Below, piece after piece: positions 18,397 to 27,161 of a DNA stretch of 63,209 nt. Under the pieces are notes generated by a model. The model was not told where the DNA came from and searched no databases. It saw only the letters and a program-made list of their open reading frames with translations. Position 1 is the first letter of the stretch. Each line of letters opens with the position of its first letter. Source of the DNA: Verrucomicrobiia bacterium (lineage in GTDB: Bacteria; Verrucomicrobiota; Verrucomicrobiia; Opitutales; Opitutaceae). The stretch spans positions 1-63,209 of the forward strand of contig WYBX01000104.1 of assembly GCA_011525695.1 (NCBI GenBank), in the 5' to 3' direction. Position numbers and translations under genes: made by a program.

Positions 18397-19445
18397 TCGA
18401 GGCCAAGTATCCGGCGGTTGGTGACTTTGTCGGCCCGGCCGCCGGCGAAATCGTCGAAGGCGGTTGTCGTGGCCTCGATCAGGTGGCGCTGGATGAACCC
18501 GGCGCCTTCGCGGGCACCCTGGGCCGGTGACTTGATGGCGCATTCCCATTCAAGGACAGCCCAGCCGCGGTAGCCGGCCTCGGTGAGCAGGGTGAAAACG
18601 CGCTTGAAATCGACCTGGCCGTCGCCGGGCGAGCGGAAGCGGCCTGGCCGACCGGCCCACGACTGGTAGCCGCCATACGCGCCGCCCCGGCCATCCGGCC
18701 GGAATTCGGCATCCTTGACGTGGAAGCCGGCGATCCGCGCGCCATACAGCCGGATGAACTCGAGGTAGTCGAGTTGCTGCAGGAGGAAATGGCTGGGATC
18801 GTAATTGATCGCCACCGCCGGATGATGGTTCACCTCAGCCAGGAATCGCTCGAACGTATGGCCGTCGTAGAGATCGGAACCGGGATGAAGTTCGAACGCG
18901 ATTCGCAGGCCCAACTCGCCGGCGAGATCCAGGATCGGGCACCAGCGCCGGGCAAGTTCGCGAAACGCCTCGTCGATCAAACCCGCCGGCCGCTGCGGCC
19001 AGGGGTAGGCGAGATGCCAAGCGAGCCCGCCGGAAAGGACCGGCAGACACTTCGTGCCGAGCTTCGCGGCGGCACGCACGGATTTCTTCAACTGCGCGGT
19101 CGCCCACGCCACCCGCGCGGCAGCGTCGAGGCCCGGCGGATAGAACGGTTGGAATGCGACTTCGTACGCGGGATGAATCGCCATGACCTGGCCCGCGAGC
19201 GACGCATTCAGCTCGGTCAAGGCGAGCCCATGTCTGGCGAGTTTCGCCCGCCAGTCATCGCAATAGGCCGCCGATTCCGCGGCCTCATCGAGGTCGATCA
19301 GTCGCGGTGACTCCCATGCCGGCACCTGGACGCCGCGATAGCCGAGTTCCGCCGCCCAGCGGCAGATCCCATCAAACGTGTCAAAGGGCGGTTCGTTGCG
19401 CACGAACTGTGCGAGGAAGATCGCGGGACCTTGGATCGAATTCAT
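18393..19445 (-). CDS. TIM-barrel sugar isomerase/epimerase (AP endonuclease 2 fold)
   Basis: 350 residues, xylose-isomerase-like TIM barrel. Candidate metal ligands are visible in order: the Glu of IAFELHPGSD, the Asp of NYDPSHF, the His of GFHVKD and the Glu of VLEWEC. The family isomerises or epimerises free or modified sugars, and some members act on 3-keto sugars. No signal peptide, so it is cytoplasmic, unlike its coupled neighbour. Which substrate it uses cannot be told. The start at 19445 is the first ATG; a REP-like repeat lies just upstream. Confidence 0.85.
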   Translation of the reverse strand: MNSIQGPAIFLAQFVRNEPPFDTFDGICRWAAELGYRGVQVPAWESPRLIDLDEAAESAAYCDDWRAKLARHGLALTELNASLAGQVMAIHPAYEVAFQPFYPPGLDAAARVAWATAQLKKSVRAAAKLGTKCLPVLSGGLAWHLAYPWPQRPAGLIDEAFRELARRWCPILDLAGELGLRIAFELHPGSDLYDGHTFERFLAEVNHHPAVAINYDPSHFLLQQLDYLEFIRLYGARIAGFHVKDAEFRPDGRGGAYGGYQSWAGRPGRFRSPGDGQVDFKRVFTLLTEAGYRGWAVLEWECAIKSPAQGAREGAGFIQRHLIEATTTAFDDFAGGRADKVTNRRILGLE

Positions 19446-19485
19446 GCTGCAAAGCGGGCTGGATTTTCAGGACGATTTCGGGACC

Positions 19486-19569
19486 TGGAGGGCCGTGCTC
19501 CGTCACGGCCGCAAGTTCGGAACGAAGGGCATGTTGCACTATTGGACGACGCGGAGGTCGTCCCTCCAG
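19486..19569. repeat. REP-like repeat (GGAGGG..GTCGTCC family)
   Basis: CTGGAGGGCCGTGCTCCGTC ... GGACGACGCGGAGGTCGTCC then CTCCAG. The outer ends CTGGAGGG / CCCTCCAG are inverted complements, which defines the element borders. Confidence 0.7.
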
Positions 19570-19638
19570 GACTGACATTCCTTTTGTATAGAGCAGGCAT
19601 CTTCTTCGGTTGCGGCTGCCGCGTTAGGAAATGTCAGA

Positions 19639-19664
19639 CGTAGGGGCGCAGTCTTGCTGCGCCC
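19639..19664. repeat. single arm of the GTAGGGGCGCAG repeat
   Basis: The 26-base arm matches the arms at 8556 and 22116 with one or two changes; no partner arm is present nearby. Confidence 0.75.
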
Positions 19665-19730
19665 TGCTAGGCACTGGCATCCACTGGAGGCACGAGGGCC
19701 GTTTCGCGTCCATGCTGCGTCCGCACGGGC

Positions 19731-21989
19731 TCATTTCCGATCGATGCCCTGATTTTCGATCACCCACACCTTGTTGTTCGTGAATCCGATCGAAATGAGA
19801 TCCTGATCGCCATCCCCATCGAGGTCGACCGCGATCACCCCGTCATGATGATCGATCACGTTGGATGGGCCCTGATCGATGACATGCTGCCGCCAGGAAC
19901 CGCCCTTTCCATCGACGTTTTCGATCAGGATCACGCGGTTGTTCTTGTCGGGGTTGCGGTGCTCGCCGACCACGATGTCGATGTCGCCGTCATCATCGAA
20001 ATCCGCCACGTCCATGCTGAATCCCTGACCGGGCACCTGGCCGACAACGTGCCGCCGCCATGGGCCGGTGGCGGCCGCGCCGGGGTGTTCGAACCACACG
20101 ACATGCGTGTCGAGCTCGAGCGCGACGAGCGCGTCCAGCCAGCCGTCGCCGTTGATGTCCACGAGCCGGTTGCGGTCGGCCTCGGCCTTCGGGTTCAAAT
20201 CCGCCAGCTGGCCGAGCTCATGCGCGGCCCAGTCGGTGCCGGTGTTGCGCAGCCAGTAATCACCGAGCAGCAGATCCGGCGCGCCATCGCGATCGACGTC
20301 ACCAGCCGTCACCTGTTCGTTGCGGGTGAACGGCGAAAGGACGCTTAGTTTCCATTCGCCGGTGCGCGGATCGTTGGGGAAGACCAAAGCCTCGAGGCCG
20401 CTGGTGTTCTTGTGCCAGGACAACACGACCAGATTGGTGTTGTTCTGCAGCCGCGCGGTGGTCACTCCCTGGAGAAAATCGCCGCTGCCGGCAGGCAGAT
20501 CCCGGCGCAGGGTGAATTTCCCGCGTCCATCATTGAAAGCGACGACGAACTGGTTGCCATGGAAGGCGCCGGTCGTGCCGAGGAGATCGATCGCGCCGTC
20601 CCGGTCGAAGTCATAGCCGGTCGCGAAATTGGCGAAGCCCTCGCCGAGGGGGAGTTTCTCCCACCGGCCGCCAATCCGGCCGGGATTCCGGTGCCATGCG
20701 CCGCCCGAGACGAGATCGCGGTGACCGTCACCATCGAGATCGTGCGCCTCGATGAAGAGTCGTTTGCCAGGCTGGACATCATCAATCAGGTGACGCTGCC
20801 AGCGATCGAGTGCGAGCGGAGCCTTGACCGGCCCCTCGTTCAGCCAGACCACGAGCCGCGGCGAGTTGTGGCGAAAGGGTTTCCCGAAAATGTCCAGCCG
20901 GCCATCGCCGTTGAGATCGGCGATCCGTGATTCGTGCACGCCCTGTCCATGGCTGACGATTTGCTTCCGGAAATTGCCGGCGCCATCTCCATAATAGATC
21001 ATCACGCGGGCGGTCGGATTGTTCACCCGGCTGGTCCAGCTGCCCATTTCCCCGACGAACACGTCGAGGTGTCCGTCGCCGTCGATGTCGGCAATCTCGA
21101 GGCTGTGGCCATGGATGATATGCGGCTCCAGCACGTTCGTGATCCACTTCTTGCCATCCCACTGGTACCAGTTGATTGGGCCGTCCGCATCACCGGGTCC
21201 GAAGATGAGTTCAGGCCGTCCGCCTTTGATGAGCTGGCCGGCGGCGGTGCGGCTGTAGGCCATGGTTTGGTCGACGATGTTGGCGGCAAAACGGCCGCCG
21301 CCGGCATGCTTGAACCAGAAGCCGCCGCCAATGAGGTCGGTCACGCCGTCGCCATCAACGTCGGCCGCAGCCAGTCCCTCCGGAGGGATGCCATCGGTGC
21401 AGGAAAAGATGGTTTCGACCGGCCAGAGGGCATCCGTACGGGGATTGGCCGGAATCTGGAAACGCAGGAGTGAACGCGAACGCTGGTTCCACGCCACCAG
21501 CTCGGTTTTGCCGTCGCCGTCGAAATCGCCGAAGATCTGGTCGTGGTGCTGGATCATGGCGTCACGCTTGAGCACGCGGCGGGTCCAGCGGGCGGTCGCG
21601 GGGTGTGGATTCTCCCACCACCAGATTTCACCGCTGCGATAATCGCCGCCAAAGACCACGTCGGGATCCCCATCGCCGTCGATGTCATGGAAGGCGCCAC
21701 CGGCCTCGATCCGCACATCATCCGGCTCGATTACCTCGGTGGTCCAGCGCCCGCCATCGTGCCGCCAGAGGATGATGGCGGGGCCGCTGTTGCGACCGGC
21801 AACAAGCAGATCGGCATCGCCATCCCGGTCCACGTCCAGGGTGAGCGCGGCGGTCGGTTCGACGTCGCGGGCCGGCGGCGGCAGTACGCCCGAGGGCGAG
21901 CTGTCGAGCCGCCGCCATGCGACATTGGCATCGAGGAGAGTGGCGGTGGCGAGGACAACGCCGGCGGTGAGGATCCGTTTCAGGAGCAT
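19731..21989 (-). CDS. secreted FG-GAP/VCBS repeat protein
   Basis: 752 residues. A signal peptide spans about 1-21 (ILTAGVVLATATLLDA). The rest is a run of beta-propeller blades with calcium-binding DxDxDGxxD loops (DVDRDGDADLLVAG, DIDGDGDPDVVFGG, DFDGDGKTELVAW, DLNGDGRLDIFG, DVDRDGAPDLLLG, DFDDDGDIDIVVGEH, DLDGDGDQDLISIGF). Such proteins are extracellular and bind glycans or proteins; some form enzyme scaffolds. No catalytic domain is visible. It stands between the aldolase operon and the isomerase pair, separated from both by repeats. Confidence 0.88.
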   Translation of the reverse strand: MLLKRILTAGVVLATATLLDANVAWRRLDSSPSGVLPPPARDVEPTAALTLDVDRDGDADLLVAGRNSGPAIILWRHDGGRWTTEVIEPDDVRIEAGGAFHDIDGDGDPDVVFGGDYRSGEIWWWENPHPATARWTRRVLKRDAMIQHHDQIFGDFDGDGKTELVAWNQRSRSLLRFQIPANPRTDALWPVETIFSCTDGIPPEGLAAADVDGDGVTDLIGGGFWFKHAGGGRFAANIVDQTMAYSRTAAGQLIKGGRPELIFGPGDADGPINWYQWDGKKWITNVLEPHIIHGHSLEIADIDGDGHLDVFVGEMGSWTSRVNNPTARVMIYYGDGAGNFRKQIVSHGQGVHESRIADLNGDGRLDIFGKPFRHNSPRLVVWLNEGPVKAPLALDRWQRHLIDDVQPGKRLFIEAHDLDGDGHRDLVSGGAWHRNPGRIGGRWEKLPLGEGFANFATGYDFDRDGAIDLLGTTGAFHGNQFVVAFNDGRGKFTLRRDLPAGSGDFLQGVTTARLQNNTNLVVLSWHKNTSGLEALVFPNDPRTGEWKLSVLSPFTRNEQVTAGDVDRDGAPDLLLGDYWLRNTGTDWAAHELGQLADLNPKAEADRNRLVDINGDGWLDALVALELDTHVVWFEHPGAAATGPWRRHVVGQVPGQGFSMDVADFDDDGDIDIVVGEHRNPDKNNRVILIENVDGKGGSWRQHVIDQGPSNVIDHHDGVIAVDLDGDGDQDLISIGFTNNKVWVIENQGIDRK

Positions 21990-22050
21990 GGCAGTTAAAG
22001 TGACAGTGGGTTCAGGACGTTAATCAGAACGTCATAAACAATGCGCCTCG

Positions 22051-22100
22051 TGGGAGGATGACGCCCCCGTCGTCCGCGGCCGAGACGGAGTCGGGCCCTC
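22051..22100. repeat. REP-like repeat (GTCGTCCGCGGCC family)
   Basis: TGGGAGGATGACGCC, then GTCGTCCGCGGCCGAGACGG and GGGCCCTC, a diverged relative of the copy at 4667. Confidence 0.6.
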
Positions 22101-22115
22101 TAATCCCGACCGGAT

Positions 22116-22191
22116 CGTAGGGGCGCAAACTTGCTACGCCCTCACTGAGTTTCCGAGCACATTCTGGGCGCAGCAAGCCTGCGCCCCTACG
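22116..22191. repeat. long inverted repeat, GTAGGGGCGCAG family, second copy
   Basis: Arms 22116-22141 and 22166-22191 with the same 24-base spacing as the copy at 8556. The arms match the family with few changes. Confidence 0.8.
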
Positions 22192-22197
22192 GCAGCC

Positions 22198-22219
22198 CAA
22201 CGGTTGAAAACCGGCGCTA
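22198..22219. repeat. GGTTGAAAACCGGCGCTACC hairpin
   Basis: The same sequence as at 31737 and related to the hairpin at 125-147. Confidence 0.6.
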
Positions 22220-22276
22220 CCCTTTCGAATGCCGACAAGTTTTTTGAGGCAGCGCATGGCAGCGAAAAGTTCCGAG

Positions 22277-23083
22277 CTATCCCCGGCCCGGGACGGTGAC
22301 TGGATTCAAGACCTCAACCATGGTCTGCTTGAAACGATGGGTTTCGACGCCATGGACGATGGTGTGGACGCCACGTTCGGCGAGGCTGCGGGCGGCCCCC
22401 GTCGTCAGCGCCATCGTTCCGACGGGCTTGCCGGCATCCCGACATACCATGACGATCCGATCCATCAGGCGGACCAATTCCGGAGCGTCCATCCGGCCGG
22501 CGCAGCCGAGTGCGGCGGAAAGATCGTATCCGCCGATGTAGATCAGATCGATCCGGGGCATCCGGGCGATCTCCTCGATCCGCTCGGCGGCGGCGAGGGT
22601 CTCCACGATCGGCACGAACCACGGCCGGGCTGGTGCGGCACCCGGCGGGGGAGGCGAACCGTAGTTGCCGGCACGGACGAACGGGTTGAAGCCGCGGGTG
22701 CCGGTGGGGGCGTAGTCCATCATGGCGGCCGCCTGCGCGAAATCCTCCGGTGCGGCGAGCTGCGGAAACACCAGCCCGTGCGCGCCGAGATCGAGGCAGC
22801 GCTGCACTTCAACCCGATCGGTGCCGCTCACGCGGATCCAGGGGGCGCAGCCGTGCCGCTCACAGGCGAGGATGTCCGGCAGCAGCGTCGCGTAATCGTA
22901 CGCGCCATGCTCGCAGTCGAGGATCTGGAAATCGAGCCCGGCCTGCGCCAGCAGCTCCGTGATCATGGGCGAGGGCGCGATCCGCCAGATCCCGTGGCGG
23001 ATTTTGGCTGCGCCAAAATCCATGTGACTTTTCGCCCGGGGCGAAAAATCGGGGGAATTGGATTTTGTGGGTGCGTCTGGCAT
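22277..23083 (-). CDS. HpcH/HpaI family aldolase
   Basis: 268 residues. Class II pyruvate aldolase that splits 4-hydroxy-2-oxo acids into pyruvate and an aldehyde. Family landmarks: the His of DCEHGAYDY, the Arg of PWIRVSG, the metal-ligand Glu of FVPIVETLAAAERIEEIA and the Asp of YIGGYDLSAALG. The start at 23083 is used, though the conserved fold begins near the second Met (MDFGAAKIRHGIWRI); the extra N-terminal residues are encoded partly by two small perfect hairpins (22999-23047). It is the last gene of the operon, 40 bases after the aldolase gene at 23124. Confidence 0.85.
   Translation of the reverse strand: MPDAPTKSNSPDFSPRAKSHMDFGAAKIRHGIWRIAPSPMITELLAQAGLDFQILDCEHGAYDYATLLPDILACERHGCAPWIRVSGTDRVEVQRCLDLGAHGLVFPQLAAPEDFAQAAAMMDYAPTGTRGFNPFVRAGNYGSPPPPGAAPARPWFVPIVETLAAAERIEEIARMPRIDLIYIGGYDLSAALGCAGRMDAPELVRLMDRIVMVCRDAGKPVGTMALTTGAARSLAERGVHTIVHGVETHRFKQTMVEVLNPVTVPGRG
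22999..23047. repeat. two small perfect hairpins inside the HpcH gene 5' end
   Basis: GGATTTTGGC-TGC-GCCAAAATCC (22999-23021) and TTTTCGCC-CGG-GGCGAAAA (23029-23047). Both have 3-base loops. They encode the N-terminal extension of the HpcH aldolase and keep the frame. Confidence 0.85.
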
Positions 23084-23123
23084 GATGAAGCTGGCGGTGT
23101 CGGGCGGGTCTGCGCGGCCAAGC

Positions 23124-24194
23124 CTAAGCTTTCCGCGCAGCGGAAAGCTCCTGGGCCACGTCGAGAATCCAGTCCTCCTGGCCGGCCATGGCCTTGCGGC
23201 GGCCGAGTTCGACCAGGATCTCGCGGGGATCGAGTCCGAACCGTTCGCCGGCGCGGCGGGCATGGAGCAGGAAGGTGGAATAAACCCCGGCGTAGCCGAT
23301 GGTGATCGCGTCGCGATTGGGGATCGGCTGGAACGGCATCATCGGCGCCAGGACGTATTCGGCGGCATCGCACAGCTTGAACACATCGAGGCCGGGATTG
23401 AGCCCGAGCTTGTCGAGCACGGCGGCCAGCAGCTCCGTCGGCGCGTTTCCGGCGCCAGCGCCCAGCCCGCGCAGGCAGCCGTCGATCTGATCGGCCCCGG
23501 CATCGAGCGCGGCGAGGCTGTTGCCGATCGCGACGCCCAGGTTGTTGTGCGCGTGGAATCCGACCTGGCAGCGCAGCGTTCGCTTCAACTCCGCCACCCG
23601 GGCGGCCGCATCCGGCGGCAGCATCGCGCCGGCGGAATCGACGACGTAGACGCAGTCGGCCCCATATTGCTCCATCAGGCTGGCCTGCTCCGCCAGCACC
23701 GCGGGTGGCCGCATGTGCGCCATCATCAGGAATCCCACCGTCTCGAGCCCGAGCTCCTTCGCGAGCCCGAAGTGCTGCTCGGAGACATCGGCCTCGGTGC
23801 ACTGGGTCGCGATCCGGACGATGCCCGCACCCCGTCGGGCGGCTTCGCGCAGTTCCTTCCGGGTGCCCACCCCGGGCAGCAGGAGCACGGCGATTTTCGC
23901 CCGCGTGCAGACGTCGCGGGCGGCGGCGATGAGTTCCATCTCGTCCACCAGGGAGAAGCCGTACTGCAGCGAGGAACCGCCGAGCCCGTCACCATGGGAG
24001 ACCTCGATCACGGGCACGCCGGCCTCGTCGAGTGCGCGCGCCACCGTGCGAACCTGATCGACCGTGAACTGATGCCGCATCGGATGCGATCCGTCACGAA
24101 GGCTGCTATCCGTGATTTTCGGCTTCGCCGAAAATCTATTTTCTCCGCCGGAGGCGGAGAAAGGGCGAGTGGAGGATGGGACGGAATTACTCAT
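23124..24194 (-). CDS. 4-hydroxy-2-oxovalerate aldolase (MhpE/DmpG type)
   Basis: 356 residues. Splits 4-hydroxy-2-oxopentanoate into pyruvate and acetaldehyde. HMGL-like TIM barrel with the catalytic Arg/Asp in TDSSLRDGSH (about residues 28-37) and the metal-binding HAHNNLG. DQIDGCLRGLGAGAGNAPTE forms the conserved end of the barrel, followed by the communication domain. The family normally channels acetaldehyde to the acylating dehydrogenase encoded next door. The start ATG overlaps the stop of that gene (ATGA). Residues about 8-26 are an extension encoded by two perfect hairpins (24114-24162), and the last residues (SAARKA) by another (23127-23149). Aromatic meta-cleavage genes that usually accompany it are absent. 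Confidence 0.9.
   Translation of the reverse strand: MSNSVPSSTRPFSASGGENRFSAKPKITDSSLRDGSHPMRHQFTVDQVRTVARALDEAGVPVIEVSHGDGLGGSSLQYGFSLVDEMELIAAARDVCTRAKIAVLLLPGVGTRKELREAARRGAGIVRIATQCTEADVSEQHFGLAKELGLETVGFLMMAHMRPPAVLAEQASLMEQYGADCVYVVDSAGAMLPPDAAARVAELKRTLRCQVGFHAHNNLGVAIGNSLAALDAGADQIDGCLRGLGAGAGNAPTELLAAVLDKLGLNPGLDVFKLCDAAEYVLAPMMPFQPIPNRDAITIGYAGVYSTFLLHARRAGERFGLDPREILVELGRRKAMAGQEDWILDVAQELSAARKA
23127..23149. repeat. small perfect hairpin just before the aldolase stop codon
   Basis: AGCTTTCCGC-GCA-GCGGAAAGCT, a 10-bp perfect stem that touches the stop codon (23124-23126). Confidence 0.85.
24114..24162. repeat. two small perfect hairpins inside the aldolase gene 5' end
   Basis: GATTTTCGGC-TTC-GCCGAAAATC (24114-24136) and TTTCTCCGCC-GGA-GGCGGAGAAA (24140-24162). 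Both stems are 10 bp with 3-base loops, separated by three bases. Confidence 0.88.
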
Positions 24195-25180
24195 GGGCTT
24201 GCCGTTTTCGCTCCGCGAAAACGCAGGTTTTGGCCGGAGGCCAAAACCTCGGCGAAAACCTGGGCGACCCGCCAGGCCGAGGCCGTCATGATGTCGAGAT
24301 TGCCGGCGTACTTGGGCAGGTAATCGCCGGCGCCCTCCACCTCGAGCAATAGCGTCAGCATCTGGCGCGGGCCGGCGGGCGTCTTCACCTCGTCGACGAG
24401 CGGCGCCCCTTTCAGCCGGTAGCCCGGCACATAGGCGCGGACCTCGGCGACGGTGCGCTCGATCGAGGCGGTGACGGCGGCCAGATCAAAATCGCCTTCC
24501 GGCAGCACATAGACGGTGTTGCGCATCAGGAGCGGCGGCTCGGCCGGGTTCAGGATGATGATGGCCTTGGCCGACCGGGCGCCGCCGATGGTCTCGAGCC
24601 CGCGCGACGTGGCGAAGGTGAACTCGTCGATGTTCTGCCGCGTCCCGGGACCGGCCGACGCGCTGGCCACGGTGCTGACCATTTCGGCATACGCCACCGG
24701 AGTGACACGGCTGACGGCGTGCACGAGCGGAATCGTCGCCTGCCCGCCGCAGGTAATCAGATTCACATTACCAGCATCGAGATGGGCGCGCAGGTTGACG
24801 GGCGGGACGACTGCGGGTCCGCAGGCGGCGGGGGTGAGATCGATCGCGACCTTGCCGGCGGCGGCGAGAAGCGGCGCATGCCGCAGGTGGGCCCGGGCGC
24901 TGGTGGCGTCGAAGACCAGGGCGATTTCGGGCGAAGCGAGGATCGCGTCGATGCCGCCCGCGGTGACCGGGACGCCCAGGGCGCGCGCCCGGGCGAGCCC
25001 GTCGGAATTCGGATCGATGCCGGCGAAGAGTGCGAGTTCGAGGGCGCCGGGCTGGCGGAGCAGCTTGAACAACAGGTCGGTGCCAATGTTGCCCGTTCCG
25101 AGAATCGCCGCCTTGATTCGCCCGCCGGCAGATGGCGGGGAGCCGTCATTGGCTGCTGGGATGGCGGGGAGGGATGTCAT
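24191..25180 (-). CDS. acetaldehyde dehydrogenase, acylating (MhpF/DmpF type)
   Basis: 329 residues. Converts acetaldehyde, NAD and CoA to acetyl-CoA. The NAD fold starts at about residue 21 (IKAAILGTGNIGTDLLFKLL). The catalytic Cys lies in LITCGGQATIP, and the dimer/partner region includes NIDEFTFATSRGLE. Its partner aldolase follows with an ATGA overlap, the usual order for this channelling complex, which favours the same reaction here. The C-terminus (ASGQNLRFRGAKTASP) is encoded by two perfect hairpins (24203-24249) and is longer than expected. The start overlaps the stop of the upstream dehydrogenase gene. Confidence 0.9.
   Translation of the reverse strand: MTSLPAIPAANDGSPPSAGGRIKAAILGTGNIGTDLLFKLLRQPGALELALFAGIDPNSDGLARARALGVPVTAGGIDAILASPEIALVFDATSARAHLRHAPLLAAAGKVAIDLTPAACGPAVVPPVNLRAHLDAGNVNLITCGGQATIPLVHAVSRVTPVAYAEMVSTVASASAGPGTRQNIDEFTFATSRGLETIGGARSAKAIIILNPAEPPLLMRNTVYVLPEGDFDLAAVTASIERTVAEVRAYVPGYRLKGAPLVDEVKTPAGPRQMLTLLLEVEGAGDYLPKYAGNLDIMTASAWRVAQVFAEVLASGQNLRFRGAKTASP
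24203..24249. repeat. two small perfect hairpins at the 3' end of the acetaldehyde dehydrogenase gene
   Basis: CGTTTTCGC-TCC-GCGAAAACG (24203-24223) and AGGTTTTGGCC-GGA-GGCCAAAACC(T) (24225-24249). Perfect stems of 9 and 11 bp, 3-base loops, one base between them. Confidence 0.88.
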
Positions 25181-26211
25181 GCCGCCGGGAGGAGGAGCAC
25201 CTTCCCCGCCGCCTTCTGGGCAGCGAGATCAAAACCCTCCTGCCAGCGATCGAGCGGGAGGCGGTGGGTGATGAGATCACCGAGCCGCACGCGGCCCTGG
25301 GCCAGGATCTGCATCGAGCGATGCCAGGTGGCGGCGGTGTAGCCGACTGAGCCGAGGAACTGCACCTGGCGAAACGCCACGAGATCGAGCGGGACGGAGA
25401 CTTCGCGACCGAAGTGGCCCACCTGGACATACTGGCCGAGCGGCCGGACGGCGCGCAGACAGTTGGCGGCCGAAGCGGCGGCGCCGGCGCATTCGAAGGC
25501 CAGATCGACGCCAATCCCATTGGTCTCCTCGCGGACGATGGTGGCGAGGTCGTCGCGCTGCACGTCCACGGCGACCGCGGCGCCCATGTTCCGGGCCAGG
25601 GCCAGCCTTGCCTGATCGCAGGTGGCGCCGGCCACGAGGGTCTTCACGCCGGCGGCCAGCAGGAGTTTGACACAAAGCAGTCCGATCGGTCCCGGACCGG
25701 ATACGAGTGCGACATCGCCGGAGCGGACGCGGGCGATCTCCGCCACGGCGTGGACGGCGGCGGCAAACGGCTCGACCAACGCGCCCTCCTCGGTCGGCAA
25801 CTCGTCCGGCAGGGCAAAGAGCTGATCGGGACGGGCGACGGCGTAACGGGTGAAGGCGCCGTTGACGCCGTGGCCCATGCCGCGACGTTCAGTGCAAAAC
25901 ATGAATTCTCCGGCGCGGCAGTAGACGCAGCGACCGCAGGTCACGGCGGAGGCGCCGAGCACGCAGTAGCGGCGGTTCCGCTCGATCCCGCGCACCTCGC
26001 GGCCGATTTCCACGGCGGGTCCGGCGAACTCATGGCCCAGGATGACCGGCGGGTAATTGCGAAACGTGTCATGGAGGACATGCAGGTCCGTGCCGCAGAT
26101 CCCGCAGGCATTGACCTCGATCTTAACGTGGCCGGGTCCGCAGGCGGGCTCGGGCATTTCGAGCAGATCCACATTCCCCGGGCCGGGGGCCGTCTTGACG
26201 ACCGCTCTCAT
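25177..26211 (-). CDS. zinc-dependent alcohol/polyol dehydrogenase
   Basis: 344 residues, MDR superfamily, sorbitol-dehydrogenase-like. Catalytic zinc ligands lie in CGICGTDLHVL and GHEFAG. The structural zinc lobe has the spacing C-x2-C-x2-C-x7-C (VTCGRCVYCRAGEFMFC). The NAD-binding region is SGPGPIGLLCVKLLLAAG. It oxidises a secondary or primary hydroxyl of a sugar or polyol, or reduces the matching ketone; which one is unknown. It overlaps both neighbours by ATGA, so its product is made in fixed ratio with the transketolase subunits and the acetaldehyde dehydrogenase. Confidence 0.9.
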   Translation of the reverse strand: MRAVVKTAPGPGNVDLLEMPEPACGPGHVKIEVNACGICGTDLHVLHDTFRNYPPVILGHEFAGPAVEIGREVRGIERNRRYCVLGASAVTCGRCVYCRAGEFMFCTERRGMGHGVNGAFTRYAVARPDQLFALPDELPTEEGALVEPFAAAVHAVAEIARVRSGDVALVSGPGPIGLLCVKLLLAAGVKTLVAGATCDQARLALARNMGAAVAVDVQRDDLATIVREETNGIGVDLAFECAGAAASAANCLRAVRPLGQYVQVGHFGREVSVPLDLVAFRQVQFLGSVGYTAATWHRSMQILAQGRVRLGDLITHRLPLDRWQEGFDLAAQKAAGKVLLLPAA

Positions 26212-27161
26212 CGCAGGACCGGTTCCTCGAGGGGAGCGATGGCCGCTTCCACGATGTTGCGGGCGCGAAGCCCGAACTTGTCCATCAATTCGCCGGCATG
26301 TCCCGATTCCCCAAATACATCGCGCATGCCGATGCGGCGGACGGTGGTGGGGTGGGCCTCGGCCACGGCGGAAGCGACCGCCTCGCCCAGCCCGCCGATG
26401 ATGGAATGTTCCTCCGCCGTCACGATCAGGCGGGTGCTGCGGGCGGCCTCGAGGATGGCCGCGGTGTCGAGCGGCTTGATCGTGGGCAGGTGAAGCACCC
26501 GGGCCCCGATCCCGCGCTCCTCCAGCAGCGCCGCGGCGGCGAGCCCCTCGCTCACCATGATCCCGGTGGTGATGATGGCGACGTCGGTGCCCTCGCGGAG
26601 CACCTTGCCCCGGCCGATTTCGAACGCGCCGTGAATTTCCGGCACCACGGGATAATTGTCGCGGCCGAAGCGGAGGTAGACCGGCCCCGGATGGTTGGCG
26701 GCCGCATGGGTCGCCAGCCGGGCCTCCTCATAGTCGCCGGGCACCAGGATGGTCAGGTTGGGAATCGATCGGGCAATGGCGATATCCTCATTGGCCTGGT
26801 GCGAGGCGCCGTCCCCGCCGCAGGTCACCCCGCAATGCGTGGCCGCCACCTTGACGTTGGCCTCTGGATACGCGATCGAGTTGCGGAGCTGGTCGCCAGC
26901 GCGGCAGGTGATGAAGACGCCAAAGGTCGTGGCGAACGGCAGCAGCCCCTCCAGGGCGAGGCCGGCGGCGACCGAAAGCATGTTCTGCTCGGCGGCGCCG
27001 CAATTGAAGAAGCGATCCGGGTGCCGCTCGGCGAATTCACAGGTCTTGGTGGCCTTGGCGACATCGGCGTCGAGCACGACGAGGTCCTCGCGACGGGCGG
27101 CGAGCTCGAGCAGGGCGTCGACGTAACCCTGGCGGGTCTGTTTGAGGGCGGGCTTGGTCAT
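26208..27161 (-). CDS. transketolase, C-terminal subunit
   Basis: 317 residues. It carries the pyrimidine-binding domain (DADVAKATKTCEFAERHPDRFFNCGAAEQNMLSVAAGLALEG, broken here as DADVAKATKTCEF and GAAEQNMLSVAAGLA), with the conserved Glu that activates thiamine diphosphate in GAAEQNM. The C-terminal transketolase domain follows (GTDVAIITTGIMV). Split transketolases are known for house-keeping and for dedicated catabolic transketolases such as those for apulose phosphate and sulfofructose. The neighbours here point to a dedicated catabolic role (inference). Start and stop overlap the neighbouring genes. Confidence 0.9.
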   Translation of the reverse strand: MTKPALKQTRQGYVDALLELAARREDLVVLDADVAKATKTCEFAERHPDRFFNCGAAEQNMLSVAAGLALEGLLPFATTFGVFITCRAGDQLRNSIAYPEANVKVAATHCGVTCGGDGASHQANEDIAIARSIPNLTILVPGDYEEARLATHAAANHPGPVYLRFGRDNYPVVPEIHGAFEIGRGKVLREGTDVAIITTGIMVSEGLAAAALLEERGIGARVLHLPTIKPLDTAAILEAARSTRLIVTAEEHSIIGGLGEAVASAVAEAHPTTVRRIGMRDVFGESGHAGELMDKFGLRARNIVEAAIAPLEEPVLR

